Assembly: GCF_028613635.1 (NCBI RefSeq)
Contig: NZ_JAQRMY010000002.1
Coordinates: 620,001 to 684,000, forward strand
DNA length: 64,000 nt
Direction of reading: 5' to 3'
Source: Devosia sp. ZB163
GTDB taxonomy: Bacteria > Pseudomonadota > Alphaproteobacteria > Rhizobiales > Devosiaceae
Made by a program: the position numbers and the translations under genes. Shown one piece after another: positions 1-9,059 of this stretch. The notes below the pieces were generated by a model, which was not told the DNA's origin, did not search any database, and saw nothing but the letters and a program-made list of their open reading frames with translations. The stretch's first letter is position 1. Every line of letters starts with the position of its first letter.

Positions 1-2
1 TC

Positions 3-311
3 AACGGTATCAGCACGCTCCACTTCAACATTTCGCTGATTCTGCTGGGGGTTGGCTGGAACTTCGGGTTCATCGCCTCAACCGCCATGCTGTCCATCGC
101 CTACCGCCCCGAAGAGGCGGCGCGGGTGCAGGGACTGAACGAGCAGGTGGTGTTCGGCGTGATGGCCGTGGCCTCGATCGCCTCGGGCGTGCTGCTGCAG
201 GTGGTGGGGTGGCAGACGATCAACCTGCTGGCGATCGTCGTCGCTACGGCCGCCATCCTGGCACTGGCCTGGGGCAGCCTGGGGCCGAGCAGGTCAGCGG
301 AGCTGACCTGA
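3..311 (+). CDS. MFS transporter, C-terminal part (partial gene)
   Basis: The reading frame is open from the window edge to a TGA at 309-311, so only the last ~102 residues are present. They hold two hydrophobic segments (around LGVGWNFGFIAS and, later, INLLAIVVATAAILALAWG) joined by a short charged stretch with PEEAARVQG. This is the usual look of the last helices of a 12-TM major facilitator permease. The substrate cannot be inferred from this piece. The start lies outside the window. Confidence 0.75.
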   Translation, partial: NGISTLHFNISLILLGVGWNFGFIASTAMLSIAYRPEEAARVQGLNEQVVFGVMAVASIASGVLLQVVGWQTINLLAIVVATAAILALAWGSLGPSRSAELT

Positions 312-348
312 CAAGTCGCGAAATCTGAACGAAGCTTGCTGCGATCCT

Positions 349-369
349 GAACGGCGTCTGGCGCCGTTC
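349..369. terminator. Possible stem-loop between convergent genes
   Basis: GAACGGCG at 349-356 pairs with CGCCGTTC at 362-369 around a 5-base loop. It lies between the end of the MFS gene and the end of the BamE-like gene on the other strand. No clear T-tract follows on either side, so a terminator role is only probable. Confidence 0.4.
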
Positions 370-374
370 GGGCG

Positions 375-824
375 CTAGATCGAGCTGAGGATCGATTCGA
401 GGAAGGTGCGGTCCTGGCCGTAGGACGGGGTGCGGCGGCTCTCGATGTTGAACATCTTGCCGTCCTTGATCCCGAGCCGCTCGGTGTCGACGACCTTGTT
501 CTTCTTGTCGAAGTAGACGACGAGCAGGGTGCGCTCCTTGTTCAGCTCCATGCCGAACGCGGTCTGCTGCACCTTCTCACCCAGGTAGTACCAGGCGGTC
601 TCGGATGCGAAGTTGTTGGTGACCTGCGGCGACCCCAGCACGGCAGTGACGAGCGCGGCGCTCTGGCCGACGCGAATCTGCGCCACCGCGTCTTCCGAGA
701 TCGTGTAGCCGCGTTGCTTCTGCTGCGTCAGGCTCATGCCGCTCGAGCAGGCCGACAGCGTCAGCCCCAGCACCACGGCGGCACTGATCGGGAGGAGGCG
801 GTTTGTGAAGCTGCGCAGAGGCAT
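375..824 (-). CDS. bamE: BamE/SmpA family outer membrane assembly lipoprotein
   Basis: A ~149-residue lipoprotein precursor. A signal peptide ends in lipobox LSAC near residue 26, so the mature protein should be lipid-anchored, and a BamE-type periplasmic destination is expected. The body contains the SmpA/OmlA features: GYTISEDAVAQIRVG, a VLGSPQVTNNF segment and WYYLGEK. BamE is an accessory of the BAM complex that inserts beta-barrel proteins. Start: ATG at 824 rather than the adjacent TTG at 827. It is divergent from the chaperone gene at 986, with a ~160-bp shared upstream region. Confidence 0.85.
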   Translation of the reverse strand: MPLRSFTNRLLPISAAVVLGLTLSACSSGMSLTQQKQRGYTISEDAVAQIRVGQSAALVTAVLGSPQVTNNFASETAWYYLGEKVQQTAFGMELNKERTLLVVYFDKKNKVVDTERLGIKDGKMFNIESRRTPSYGQDRTFLESILSSI

Positions 825-985
825 CAATTTGACTTTCCCGATCCCTGTCTACTATTAGCTCGGCCTTGGCCGGGCGGGCACTGTTTAGCTGTCAAAGGCG
901 CCCAATGGCAAGCTGGCTAGGTCGACGACCTTGAACCCTTCCACACCGGCAGAAGCTTGTACCGCACAAACGCGGAGTGCCACTG

Positions 986-1510
986 ATGATATTGAACTTG
1001 TTCAGAAAAAAACCGGCCTCGGACGCCCTTTATTCGGTCTACCGAGCCATTGTGGCGCAATCCCGGCAGCCCGTCTTCTACGCCGAGTGGGGCGTTCCGG
1101 ACACGGTGACGGGCCGCTTCGACATGATCTCGCTGCACATGGCGCTGCTGTTCCGCCGCCTGCGGGACGACAAGGCCACGACCGATTTCAGCCAGGCGCT
1201 GTTCGACCTGTTCTTCAAGGACATGGACCGAAACCTGCGTGAAATGGGCGTCACGGACCTCGGCGTGCCCAAGAAGGTGCGCAAGATGACCGAGATCTTC
1301 TATGCGCTGATGACCGGCATCAACGAGGCGATCGACCGCGGTGACCGGGCAGGGGTGGAAGCCGTGCTCAAGCGCAACATCCTCGCCGACGCCGACAACG
1401 CCCGCCCCGCGGAACTGGCGGCATATCTCTTCGTTCAGTCCGAAAACCTGGCCGGCCAGCCGCTCGAGGCGATCACCGGCGGCAAGCTCGAAATGGCGGC
1501 AGCGGCATGA
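986..1510 (+). CDS. Ubiquinol-cytochrome c chaperone family protein
   Basis: About 174 residues. The pattern LYRAIVAQSRQPVFYAEWGV then DTVTGRFDMISLHMALLFRRL matches the Ubiq_cyt_C_chap (CBP3-like) family, which in mitochondria helps assembly of the cytochrome bc1 complex; the bacterial role is less defined. I prefer ATG 986 because GGAG at 974-977 sits 8 nt upstream; the in-frame GTG at 977 overlaps that Shine-Dalgarno. The gene overlaps the next by 4 nt (ATGA), so the two are probably translationally coupled in one operon with plsX and fabH. Confidence 0.85.
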   Translation: MILNLFRKKPASDALYSVYRAIVAQSRQPVFYAEWGVPDTVTGRFDMISLHMALLFRRLRDDKATTDFSQALFDLFFKDMDRNLREMGVTDLGVPKKVRKMTEIFYALMTGINEAIDRGDRAGVEAVLKRNILADADNARPAELAAYLFVQSENLAGQPLEAITGGKLEMAAAA

Positions 1511-2061
1511 GTGCTCACCCCAGTACCTTCAGAATCGCCGATGCGAGCATCCGGCTCGATTCGATGCCGTCGGCCGGCAGGGACCTCGAATTCACCGTTG
1601 GCCCCGAGGAGCGGCTCGCGATTGCCGATGCGATCGGCATCACGGCCTTGGAAAAACTCGAGGTCAAGCTGCACGCGGTGCGCTTCAAGGGCGGTATCCG
1701 CGTGGCCGGGCGGCTCTGGGCGACCACCGTGCAGCCCAGCGTGATTTCGCTCGAGCCGGTGACGCAGGAGATCGAGGAAAGCGTCGATCGCATCTTCCTG
1801 CCCGGTGGCGAGAAGGAGTATGCCGGGCCTGCGGACGCCGAGATCTTCGTCGATCTTGAAGGCGACGACCTGCCGGACCATTTCGAAGGCAACGAAGCCG
1901 ATCTCTCGGCCCTGATCATGGAGACGGTCGCGCTGGCCCTGGAGCCCTATCCCAAGCTGCCCGGCGAAAGCCTGGGAGCAATTGGCGATGATGGCGACAC
2001 GGAGAGCGAACTGCCTTTCGCCGGCCTCAAAATCCTCAAGACTCCCGAGGACAAGGGCTGA
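1507..2061 (+). CDS. DUF177 (YceD-like) protein
   Basis: 184 residues, beginning MSAHPSTFRIADASIRL. Members of this family (YceD/DUF177) usually sit next to rpmF and plsX; here rpmF is absent and the gene lies directly upstream of plsX, the common alphaproteobacterial arrangement. It has an acidic C-terminal half (VDLEGDDLPDHFEGNEADL) followed by LALEPYPKLPG, typical of the family. Plant and bacterial members have been linked to 23S rRNA accumulation, but this particular function is not visible in the sequence. Start overlaps the upstream stop by 4 nt. Confidence 0.85.
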   Translation: MSAHPSTFRIADASIRLDSMPSAGRDLEFTVGPEERLAIADAIGITALEKLEVKLHAVRFKGGIRVAGRLWATTVQPSVISLEPVTQEIEESVDRIFLPGGEKEYAGPADAEIFVDLEGDDLPDHFEGNEADLSALIMETVALALEPYPKLPGESLGAIGDDGDTESELPFAGLKILKTPEDKG

Positions 2062-2150
2062 GGCCGGGGCTTCCGGCATCGAGGCTCGTGAGGTAAGCGT
2101 TTGACGACTATGTTTTCCGTCCCCATGTGGGGGCGCTGGATCGGGCAGCC

Positions 2151-3227
2151 ATGAGCGACACCATCCGTATTTCCGTGGACGCCATGGGGGGCGACAAGGG
2201 CCCGCGCGTGGCGGTGCAGGGTTCGTACCTGTTCTGGCGCGAGCGCAAGAACACCACCTACATCTTCCACGGCCGCGAAGCGGAGCTGACGGTACTCCTC
2301 GACGAGTTCCCCGAGCTCAAGAAGGTCTCCCGCATCGTCAACTGCGACAACGTCATCTCCATGGAGGAGAAGCCCAGCCAGGCCCTGCGCAAGGGCCGCG
2401 GGAACTCCTCGATGTGGGCGGCGCTGCAGTCGGTGAAGGACGGTGAGGCGGACGTTGCCATTTCTGGCGGCAATACCGGCGCGCTGATGGCCATGGCGAC
2501 CTTCTGCCTGCGTCCGATCGAGGGCATTTCGCGGCCCGCCATCGCAGCCATCTGGCCGACTCTGCGCACCGACATCATCGTGCTCGACGTCGGCGCGACC
2601 GTCGGCGGCGACGCCAAGCAGCTGACCGACTTCTCGATTCTCGGCGCCGCACTGGCGCGCGCCCTGTTCGACCAGGAGTTGCCCACCGTGGGCCTGCTCA
2701 ACGTCGGGACCGAGGAAATGAAGGGCCATGACGAGGTGAAGGAGGCCGCGCGCATCCTTCAGGCGGCGAGCGGCGAGGGCTTCGTCTACCACGGCTTCGT
2801 CGAAGGCGACGATATCGGCAAGGGCACCGTCGACGTGGTGGTGACCGAGGGCTTTGCCGGCAACATCGCGCTCAAGACCGCCGAAGGCACGGCCCGCCAG
2901 GTCGGCACCTATATCCGCGAGGCGCTGAAGGCCGACATCGTGTCGATGATCGGCGCGGCCATCGCCTCCCAGGCCCTGCAGGCGCTCAAGCGCAAGCTCG
3001 ACCCCCGCAACATCAATGGCGGCGTGTTCCTGGGTCTCAACGGCATCGTCATCAAGTCGCACGGCGGCACCGACGAGATCGGCTTCAAGGGCGCGCTCGG
3101 ACTTGCCTACGAAATGGCGCGCAACCGGGTGATGGACAAGATCGCCGAGGGCCTGCGCCGCTTCCCAACCCTCACCGTGACGCCGGCGCCGCCGGCCACC
3201 GCCGAACCCGAGGCCAAACCCGCGTGA
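2151..3227 (+). CDS. plsX: Phosphate acyltransferase PlsX
   Basis: About 358 residues. PlsX makes acyl-phosphate from acyl-ACP, the first step of the PlsX/PlsY route to phosphatidic acid, and acts at the inner face of the membrane. Diagnostic segments are [12 protein letters not shown] at the N-terminus, [13 protein letters not shown] in the middle and [17 protein letters not shown] near the C-terminus. I chose ATG 2151 over the earlier in-frame GTG 2127 because the conserved N-terminus begins just after it. The stop overlaps the GTG start of fabH by 4 nt, consistent with coupled expression. Confidence 0.96.
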   Translation: MSDTIRISVDAMGGDKGPRVAVQGSYLFWRERKNTTYIFHGREAELTVLLDEFPELKKVSRIVNCDNVISMEEKPSQALRKGRGNSSMWAALQSVKDGEADVAISGGNTGALMAMATFCLRPIEGISRPAIAAIWPTLRTDIIVLDVGATVGGDAKQLTDFSILGAALARALFDQELPTVGLLNVGTEEMKGHDEVKEAARILQAASGEGFVYHGFVEGDDIGKGTVDVVVTEGFAGNIALKTAEGTARQVGTYIREALKADIVSMIGAAIASQALQALKRKLDPRNINGGVFLGLNGIVIKSHGGTDEIGFKGALGLAYEMARNRVMDKIAEGLRRFPTLTVTPAPPATAEPEAKPA

Positions 3228-4192
3228 CCGAGAAGAAATCCATCATCCGCAGCGTCGGCGCCTACCTGCCGGCGCGCGTCATGACCAATGACGAACTCGC
3301 CAAGCTGGTCGACACCTCCGACGAGTGGATCCAGCAGCGCACGGGCATCAAGCAGCGCCATGTCGCCGCCGAGGGCGAGAACACGTCCGACCTCGCCGCC
3401 GCGGCTGGCCGCAAGGCGCTCGAGAATGCCGGCATGGACATCGCCGACGTCGACCTGATCGTCGTCGCGACCACGACTCCGGACATGACCTTTCCCGCCA
3501 CTGCCGCGGTGGTCCAGCAGAAGCTCGGCATGCACCACGGCGCCGCCTTCGACATCCAGGCCGTGTGCTCGGGCTTCGTCTATGCCGTGGCGACGGCCGA
3601 CTCGTACCTCAAGAACGGGCTGGCCAAGCGCGCCCTGGTGATCGGCGCCGAGACGGCGACGCGCATCCTCGACTGGAACGACCGCACCACCTGCGTGCTG
3701 TTCGGCGACGGGGCAGGGGCCGTGATCATGGACCACGCCAAGGCCGGCGAGGATCGCGGCGTACTCGCCACCTCGCTGCGCTCGGACGGGCACTACTGGA
3801 ACAAGCTCTACACCGACGGCGGGCCGAGCTCGACGCGCTCCATGGGCCACGTCCGCATGGAAGGTCGCGAGGTCTTCAAGCACGCGGTCGGGATGATCAC
3901 CGACGTGGTCTACAAGGTGCTCGAGGATACCGGCCATACCATCGACGATCTCGACTGGTTCGTGCCGCACCAGGCCAACAAGCGCATCATCGACGGCGCC
4001 GGCCAGAAGCTGGGCCTGCCGCCCGAGAAGGTGGTGGTGACCGTCGACCGCCACGCCAACACTTCGGCCGCCTCCGTGCCGCTGGCGTTGCACACCGCCG
4101 TCACGGACGGCCGCATCAAGCGCGGCGACCTGGTGATGATCGAGGCCATGGGTGGCGGGTTCACCTGGGGTGCCTCGCTCATCCGCTGGTAG
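3224..4192 (+). CDS. fabH: Beta-ketoacyl-ACP synthase III (FabH)
   Basis: 322 residues, the usual FabH length. It condenses acetyl-CoA with malonyl-ACP to start fatty acid synthesis. The catalytic triad is visible: Cys115 in DIQAVCSGF, His249 in [10 protein letters not shown] and Asn279 in [10 protein letters not shown]. Starts with GTG overlapping the TGA of plsX. Together with plsX it forms the lipid initiation pair that precedes ihfA in many alphaproteobacteria. Confidence 0.97.
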   Translation: MTEKKSIIRSVGAYLPARVMTNDELAKLVDTSDEWIQQRTGIKQRHVAAEGENTSDLAAAAGRKALENAGMDIADVDLIVVATTTPDMTFPATAAVVQQKLGMHHGAAFDIQAVCSGFVYAVATADSYLKNGLAKRALVIGAETATRILDWNDRTTCVLFGDGAGAVIMDHAKAGEDRGVLATSLRSDGHYWNKLYTDGGPSSTRSMGHVRMEGREVFKHAVGMITDVVYKVLEDTGHTIDDLDWFVPHQANKRIIDGAGQKLGLPPEKVVVTVDRHANTSAASVPLALHTAVTDGRIKRGDLVMIEAMGGGFTWGASLIRW

Positions 4193-4339
4193 CGTACACA
4201 AGTGCACCAAACTTCCCTAGCCGTTGATAGTTAAGCCAGATTGCCAGCTGAACGGCGGCGAGTTAATCTTTAGTAATAGTCCGCGGGTGGGGGCGCCTAA
4301 GTGGATTTCAACCAGCAGGCGAACGACGGAGGGGCGGTA

Positions 4340-4651
4340 ATGACACAGAAGACTGTCACGCGGGCGGACTTGGCTGAGGCGGTGTACGAAGCAGTAGGGC
4401 TTTCGCGCACCGAGTCGGCTGAATTGGTGGAGCGCGTACTCGATCTGATCGGCGACGCGCTTGTCGCAGGCCAGAATGTGAAGCTGAGTTCGTTCGGCTC
4501 CTTCCAGGTGCGCTCCAAGAACGAGCGCATCGGCCGCAATCCCAAGACCGGCGAGGAAGTCCCGATCCTGCCGCGTCAGGTTCTGGTTTTCAAACCCAGC
4601 AACGTGTTGAAATCCAAGATCAACAAATCTATGGTCCGGTCTGGAAAATAA
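4340..4651 (+). CDS. ihfA: Integration host factor subunit alpha
   Basis: About 103 residues of the HU/IHF DNA-bending family, with the beta-arm signature region [13 protein letters not shown] and the start [21 protein letters not shown] typical of IhfA rather than HU. IHF is a heterodimer that bends DNA at specific sites. ATG 4340 has a purine-rich GGAGGGG just upstream and gives the standard IhfA length; an upstream in-frame GTG at 4301 would add 13 unusual residues. It sits after fabH with a ~150-bp gap that likely has its own promoter. Confidence 0.94.
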   Translation: MTQKTVTRADLAEAVYEAVGLSRTESAELVERVLDLIGDALVAGQNVKLSSFGSFQVRSKNERIGRNPKTGEEVPILPRQVLVFKPSNVLKSKINKSMVRSGK

Positions 4652-4677
4652 GACTCTTTCCGGGCGGGTGAGTCCTT

Positions 4678-5205
4678 TTGGATAAATCTCCAGACGCGTT
4701 CCGCACAATCTCCGAGGCGGCTGACGAGCTCGACCTGCCGCAGCACGTGCTGCGCTTCTGGGAGACGCGATTCTCGACCATCAAGCCGCTGAAGCGCGGC
4801 GGCGGGCGGCGCTATTACCGCCCCGAAGACGTGTTGCTTTTGAAGGGCATCCGCCACCTGCTCTATGATCGTGGCTTCACCATCAAGGGCGTGCAGCGGA
4901 TCCTCAAGGATCAGGGCATCCGCTACGTGATCGGCGTCGGCGAGGGAAAGCCCGTCGACTCCCTGCCGGCACCGAGCGAGGCCATCGACGAGGACGACTT
5001 CGTCTCCGAGTCGGCGGCGCTCCCCGAGGTCGACGGTATCGAGCCGGACACTGGCGCTCCGGCCCCATCGCGCGGGCTGCGGCTGCCGAGCTTCAAGCCG
5101 GCCCCCAAGGCCGGACTCACGGCCGCGGACCGCGACAAGCTGTCCGACGTGCTGCGCGAACTGCTCGACTGCAAGCGCCTGCTGGAGCGGGCCCGCGAGG
5201 GCTGA
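4678..5205 (+). CDS. MerR family transcriptional regulator
   Basis: 175 residues, read from TTG 4678, which lies close after the ihfA stop. An N-terminal MerR winged helix is clear: [20 protein letters not shown] and [15 protein letters not shown], then [13 protein letters not shown]. The C-terminal half is acidic and proline-rich and lacks the metal-binding cysteines of MerR/CueR. A MerR gene of this kind directly after ihfA is a conserved alphaproteobacterial pair. Its effector and targets are unknown. No better in-frame ATG exists before the HTH. Confidence 0.88.
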   Translation: MDKSPDAFRTISEAADELDLPQHVLRFWETRFSTIKPLKRGGGRRYYRPEDVLLLKGIRHLLYDRGFTIKGVQRILKDQGIRYVIGVGEGKPVDSLPAPSEAIDEDDFVSESAALPEVDGIEPDTGAPAPSRGLRLPSFKPAPKAGLTAADRDKLSDVLRELLDCKRLLERAREG

Positions 5206-5217
5206 CCCTCCCGCGCC

Positions 5218-5472
5218 TCAGCCCTTGGCACCGCCGGTGGGCGGAGCCGGGTCGAGCACCCCATAGGACTGCGAAGGACCCGCGCCGCCATCGAGGGGGC
5301 CGCCGGCGACGCCGAGCCCGCGGCGCAGCAGTTCCCGCACGGCCGCGGCGCGACTCGGCATGCGGTTGGCGAAGCGGAAGTCGTCCAGAACCCGCAACTC
5401 GTCCGGATCGAGCATGATCTGCAGGCGCTCGCCGCGCAGCAGATCGTTCCCCTTGTAAGTCGTCTCGGTCAT
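5218..5472 (-). CDS. Small hypothetical protein, ribbon-helix-helix-like
   Basis: 84 residues. The central part, RLQIMLDPDELRVLDDFRFA followed by RAAAVRELLRRGL, has the strand-helix-helix pattern of ribbon-helix-helix DNA-binding proteins. The C-terminus is a Gly/Pro-rich tail. ATG at 5472 is preceded by AGGGG. It is convergent with the MerR gene, with only 12 nt between the stops. No toxin-like partner sits beside it, so an antitoxin role is not supported. Confidence 0.65.
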   Translation of the reverse strand: MTETTYKGNDLLRGERLQIMLDPDELRVLDDFRFANRMPSRAAAVRELLRRGLGVAGGPLDGGAGPSQSYGVLDPAPPTGGAKG

Positions 5473-5647
5473 GGCCCCTGCAACCTGCTAAACTTACTCA
5501 TTCAACTCACTCGGCCGCATTCGGTTGCACGGCCAATGAGCAAGTCACTCACTGTTCGCAAGAGACGGTGCCCCAGCAAAAGCCTCACTCCCATTTTCCT
5601 CGACCTGTCGCCGCGCAGCGGGCATGTTCGCCCGAAAAAGGTTAGCC

Positions 5648-6073
5648 ATGTTCAATGAACCACAAGCTGGCAGCGGCGGGCTGGGTATTGTCCTTCTCGT
5701 GGAGGACGAGGCGCTGGTGTCCGCAATGATCGAAGATTACCTGCTCGAGCTCGGCGCCAGCCGGGTCATCGTTGCCGCGAGCGCCGAACAGGCGCTGGAG
5801 GCCCTGAATCACGAGCGGCCGAGTTGCGCCATTCTCGACGTGCTTGTCGGCGCCAGGGACAGCTTTTCGGTGGCCGACGCGCTGGAGAAGCGGGGCATCC
5901 CCTTCGCCTTCGTGAGCGGGTTCGGCCGGGAGGACGTCGTCGCCCGGCATCGCGATCGGCCGTTCCTCGGCAAGCCCTTCCACATCGAGCACCTGACCCG
6001 GTGCGTGGCAGGGCTGGTGCCGGGTGCCCGGACGTCTCCGGAGGCACTGGACGGGGCGCCATTGGAGCCGTAA
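5648..6073 (+). CDS. Single-domain response regulator (REC)
   Basis: About 141 residues consisting of one receiver domain: VLLVEDEALVSAMI gives the acidic pocket, CAILDVLVG the phospho-acceptor Asp, FVSGFG the conserved Ser/Thr position and FLGKPF the conserved Lys. No output domain follows, so it is a CheY-like/phosphorelay type. ATG 5648 follows AAAGG at close spacing; ATG 5624 is an alternative. No histidine kinase is nearby, so the partner is unknown. Confidence 0.85.
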   Translation: MFNEPQAGSGGLGIVLLVEDEALVSAMIEDYLLELGASRVIVAASAEQALEALNHERPSCAILDVLVGARDSFSVADALEKRGIPFAFVSGFGREDVVARHRDRPFLGKPFHIEHLTRCVAGLVPGARTSPEALDGAPLEP

Positions 6074-6082
6074 CCGTTCTGC

Positions 6083-6559
6083 ATGTCCAGGACCACAGCC
6101 GCGACGCTGGCGCTCACCAAGGCCGGTATCGCCTTCACGCACTTTCCCTATGAGTACGACCCCGACGCGCCGCGCATCGGGCTGCAGGCGGCCGAGGCGC
6201 TGGGCAAGGATGCCGGGCAGGTGTTCAAGACGCTGATGGCCGAGGTGGACGGCAAGCCCGTCTGCGTGGTGGTGCCCTCCGACAGCGAAGTCAGCATGAA
6301 AAAGCTGGCCGCGGCTTTCGGCGGCAAGTCCGCCAACATGATGAAGCCGGTGGACGCTGAGCGGCTGACCGGCTTCAAGGTGGGCGGAATCAGCCCGTTC
6401 GGCCAGCGCCGCAAGGTGCCTACGGCAATCGACGAAACGGCCGAGCTGTTCGACGAAGTGCTGATCAACGGCGGCCAGCGCGGCCTGCTGGTCGGCCTCA
6501 GCCCGGCCGATGCCGTGCGGACGGCCGAGATGAAGATCGTGGACCTGCTGGCTGTGTGA
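6083..6559 (+). CDS. ybaK: YbaK/EbsC family Cys-tRNA(Pro) deacylase
   Basis: 158 residues, typical for the YbaK family of trans-editing enzymes that hydrolyse Cys-tRNA(Pro) misacylated by prolyl-tRNA synthetase. The family motifs are present: GQVFKTLMAEVDG, VVVPSDSEV and GGISPFGQRRKVPT. It lies 9 nt after the receiver gene and about 90 bp before tRNA-Pro(GGG), an apt but perhaps accidental neighbour. Confidence 0.92.
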   Translation: MSRTTAATLALTKAGIAFTHFPYEYDPDAPRIGLQAAEALGKDAGQVFKTLMAEVDGKPVCVVVPSDSEVSMKKLAAAFGGKSANMMKPVDAERLTGFKVGGISPFGQRRKVPTAIDETAELFDEVLINGGQRGLLVGLSPADAVRTAEMKIVDLLAV

Positions 6560-6650
6560 AGGCGGTTTTCACCCTATGCCCGATGCCCGACCGAGAACCC
6601 CTTTTGGAGGGTTGCCTTGGGACACTCTTGCGACTAGATAGGGCGCCAGT

Positions 6651-6727
6651 CGGGGTGTAGCGCAGCCTGGTAGCGCATTTGTCTGGGGGACAAAGGGTCG
6701 TCGGTTCAAATCCGGCCACTCCGACCA
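6651..6727 (+). tRNA. tRNA-Pro (anticodon GGG)
   Basis: 77 nt cloverleaf. Acceptor 6651-6657 (CGGGGTG) pairs with 6717-6723 with one G-U; the anticodon stem is TTTGT/ACAAA around loop CTGGGGG, giving anticodon GGG. T-arm CGG-TTCAAAT-CCG is present, and CCA is encoded at 6725-6727. Confidence 0.96.
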
Positions 6728-6756
6728 TTCTTCTACTGACGACTGAGGTTAGCGGA

Positions 6757-7731
6757 TTGGACAGGGCCCCCAACGATCCGCAGGCGGATGAGCTTTCGCT
6801 CGTAGCGGCCAGCCTCGAACGCTGGCCAGCGGTGGCCGGCGGAACGCCGGTGCTGATCAACCTCTCCGAAAATCACACTTTCCGCATCGACGGGCCGAAG
6901 GGCGCGCATCACGTGCTGCGCCTGCACCGGCCGCGATATCAGTCGCGTGCGGCCATCGGCAGCGAACTCAGCTGGCTCGAAGCCATCACCGACGAGACCG
7001 AGATTCCCGTGCCGCGCCCGGTCCCCGGGGCGGATGGCGAGATCGTGCAGGAGGTGGCGCCCGATCGCTACGCGGCGATGTTCGCGTTCGAGCCGGGCGA
7101 AGAGCCGCAGGCCGACGCCGACCTCGTGCCGCTGTTTGCCACTCTCGGGAACTACGCGGCGACGCTTCATAACCACGTCTCGGTCTGGCAGCAGCCGGAG
7201 CACTTCGTACGCCCGATCTGGGATGCGGTGAGCATTCTCGAGCCGTCGGGCCTGTGGGGCGACTGGCGCAAGGCGCCGCATGTCGAGGGCGAGACGCTGG
7301 CGGTGCTGACCGAGCTGGATTCTGCCCTGCGCGCCGATCTCAGGGCCTATGGCACAGATATCGATCGCTTCGGCCTGATCCATGCCGACATGCGGCTCGC
7401 GAACCTGCTGGTCGATGGCGAGACGACCGTGCTGCTCGACTTCGACGACTGCGGGCATGGCTGGTTCCTCTACGACCTCGCCGCGAGCCTCTCCTTCATC
7501 GAGACCTCGCCGCAGGTACCGGCGCTGATCCGGGCCTGGCTTTCCGCCTATATCGAGGTGCGGCCGCTCAAGGCCGACGACTTCAGGATGATCGACGCGA
7601 TGATCCTGCTGCGGCGGATGGCACTACTCGCCTGGATCGGCTCCCATGCGGAAACCGATCTCGCCAAGGCCCATGCCGACCGGTTTGCGCTGGACACGGC
7701 GGCGCTGGCGGAGAAGTATCTCGCCCGCTGA
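6757..7731 (+). CDS. Phosphotransferase (aminoglycoside/homoserine kinase-like fold)
   Basis: About 324 residues. The kinase catalytic loop is HADMRLANLLVDG (Brenner-type H-x-D-x4-N), followed by the metal-binding LLDFDDCGHGW. Members of this APH/SrkA-like family phosphorylate small molecules or proteins; the substrate is not deducible. Start: the open frame extends back into the tRNA, but a TTG at 6757 with GAGG 8 nt upstream (6745-6748) is the best start, since an earlier one would lie inside or just after tRNA-Pro. Confidence 0.82.
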   Translation: MDRAPNDPQADELSLVAASLERWPAVAGGTPVLINLSENHTFRIDGPKGAHHVLRLHRPRYQSRAAIGSELSWLEAITDETEIPVPRPVPGADGEIVQEVAPDRYAAMFAFEPGEEPQADADLVPLFATLGNYAATLHNHVSVWQQPEHFVRPIWDAVSILEPSGLWGDWRKAPHVEGETLAVLTELDSALRADLRAYGTDIDRFGLIHADMRLANLLVDGETTVLLDFDDCGHGWFLYDLAASLSFIETSPQVPALIRAWLSAYIEVRPLKADDFRMIDAMILLRRMALLAWIGSHAETDLAKAHADRFALDTAALAEKYLAR

Positions 7732-7750
7732 ACCCACTGGGGGAGGGGGC

Positions 7751-8524
7751 GTGCGCATCCTGTCGGTGGCCGACCTGCACTACAGCCTGCCGCAGTTCGA
7801 CTGGCTGCTGCGCACTGCGCCGCGCTACGATCTCGTCATCATCGCCGGAGACCTGCTCGACAGCGCCTCGTTTGTTACCGCGAGCGCGCAGATGGTCGTG
7901 GTGCTGAAGTATCTCGAGCGGTTGCGCGAGGTGGCGCCGCTGCTGGTCTGCTCGGGCAATCACGACCTGAACCACAAGTACTCGAGCGGCGAGCGCTACG
8001 CGCGCTGGATCCCCTATGTCCGCTCGCCCCGTGCCCATGCGGACAGCGACACGCTCGAGCTCGACGAGATCACCTTCACTATCTGCCCGTGGTGGGACGG
8101 CGACATCGCCAAGGCCGCGATCGAGCGGCAGCTCGAGGCCGCGGCGGCGCAGCGCGCCGGGAAGTGGTTCTGGGTCTATCACGCGCCGCCGGCCAACGCG
8201 GAGGTGAGCTGGTCGGGGCACCGGCATTTCGGCGATGTCGAGCTGAGCGGCTGGATCGAGCGCTACAAGCCGGACCTGGTGTTCGCCGGCCATGTGCACG
8301 AAGCCCCGTTCGTTCGCGGCGGCTCGTGGGCATCGCGGGCGGGGACGACCTGGGTGCTCAACGCCGGCCGGCAGATCGGCGACGTGCCGACCCACATCGC
8401 GGTGGACACCGGGCGGATGCAGGCGGCGTGGTTCTCGTACGAAGGCGCGGGCGTGCTGGACCTCGCTGCGACGGTGCCGCCCGGCGAGATGTTCGAAATC
8501 CCCGAGTGGGTACCGCTCGGCTAG
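7751..8524 (+). CDS. Calcineurin-like metallophosphoesterase
   Basis: About 257 residues from GTG 7751. Metal-binding motifs are in order: SVADLHYS (D-x-H), IIAGDLLDS (GD), CSGNHDLN (GNHD) and FAGHVHEAP (GHxH). This is the two-metal phosphoesterase fold; substrate unknown. The open frame begins earlier but only from 7751 does it read as the family. It follows the phosphotransferase by 19 nt, so the two may be co-transcribed. Its TAG stop shares the CTAG at 8521-8524 with the convergent neighbour. Confidence 0.87.
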   Translation: MRILSVADLHYSLPQFDWLLRTAPRYDLVIIAGDLLDSASFVTASAQMVVVLKYLERLREVAPLLVCSGNHDLNHKYSSGERYARWIPYVRSPRAHADSDTLELDEITFTICPWWDGDIAKAAIERQLEAAAAQRAGKWFWVYHAPPANAEVSWSGHRHFGDVELSGWIERYKPDLVFAGHVHEAPFVRGGSWASRAGTTWVLNAGRQIGDVPTHIAVDTGRMQAAWFSYEGAGVLDLAATVPPGEMFEIPEWVPLG

Positions 8525-9024
8525 AGCCTCGGGTCGGACGTGGGAGCGGCGTCGGGGGCGGGCGTTGTCTGTTGCTGGTGGACCAGCGCCTCGAGCACCT
8601 CGTCGACCATGCCCAGGTGATCGGAACGATCGGCGTACTGATGCTTGATGTCGGCGAGATAGGTCGTTGCGTCGACGAGGCGGCGCGCGAGGATGCGGGC
8701 GACGTGGAAGACGACCTCCGGCCGCATCTGGAGGAAGTTCACCGCGTCCTCGATGCGGTGGACAGTCACCGGTTCGACGGCCCGCACCGTGGCGCTGTGG
8801 GTGCCACCGAGGAGGGCCGAGATCTCGCCGAAGACCGCGCCGGGCTCATCGACGAGGGCGACGCGGACATCGCCGCGCAGCACTTCGATCGCGCCTTCGA
8901 CGAGGATGTAGAGCACCCCGCTCGGCGGGCCTTCGCTGATCAGGATATCGCCGGTGTCGTAGCGGAACTTGGCGAGGTCGTCCGTATGCGCCAGCACGGC
9001 CTGCATAGAGCTGTCGGAGGTCAT
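8521..9024 (-). CDS. Cyclic nucleotide-binding domain protein without HTH
   Basis: 167 residues. A single cNMP-binding fold is recognisable: KFRYDTGDILISEGPPSG, LYILVEGAIEVL and the phosphate-binding cassette-like GAVFGEISALLGG with TVRA. No DNA-binding helix-turn-helix follows; the C-terminal ~50 residues are helical and polar with a proline-rich end. It is therefore not a classical CRP/FNR regulator. The nucleotide, if any, is unknown. Confidence 0.83.
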   Translation of the reverse strand: MTSDSSMQAVLAHTDDLAKFRYDTGDILISEGPPSGVLYILVEGAIEVLRGDVRVALVDEPGAVFGEISALLGGTHSATVRAVEPVTVHRIEDAVNFLQMRPEVVFHVARILARRLVDATTYLADIKHQYADRSDHLGMVDEVLEALVHQQQTTPAPDAAPTSDPRL

Positions 9025-9059
9025 GGGGCCCTCATGCCTTGTCCGCGCGGATCATGCGC

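Noticed and set aside
5218-5472. Toxin-antitoxin pair with the RHH-like small protein
   Set aside because: No small toxin gene next to it; neighbours are MerR and a receiver protein in the opposite direction.
6679-6756. In-frame extension of the phosphotransferase back into tRNA-Pro
   Set aside because: The extra residues are translated tRNA sequence; TTG 6757 has a well-placed GAGG.
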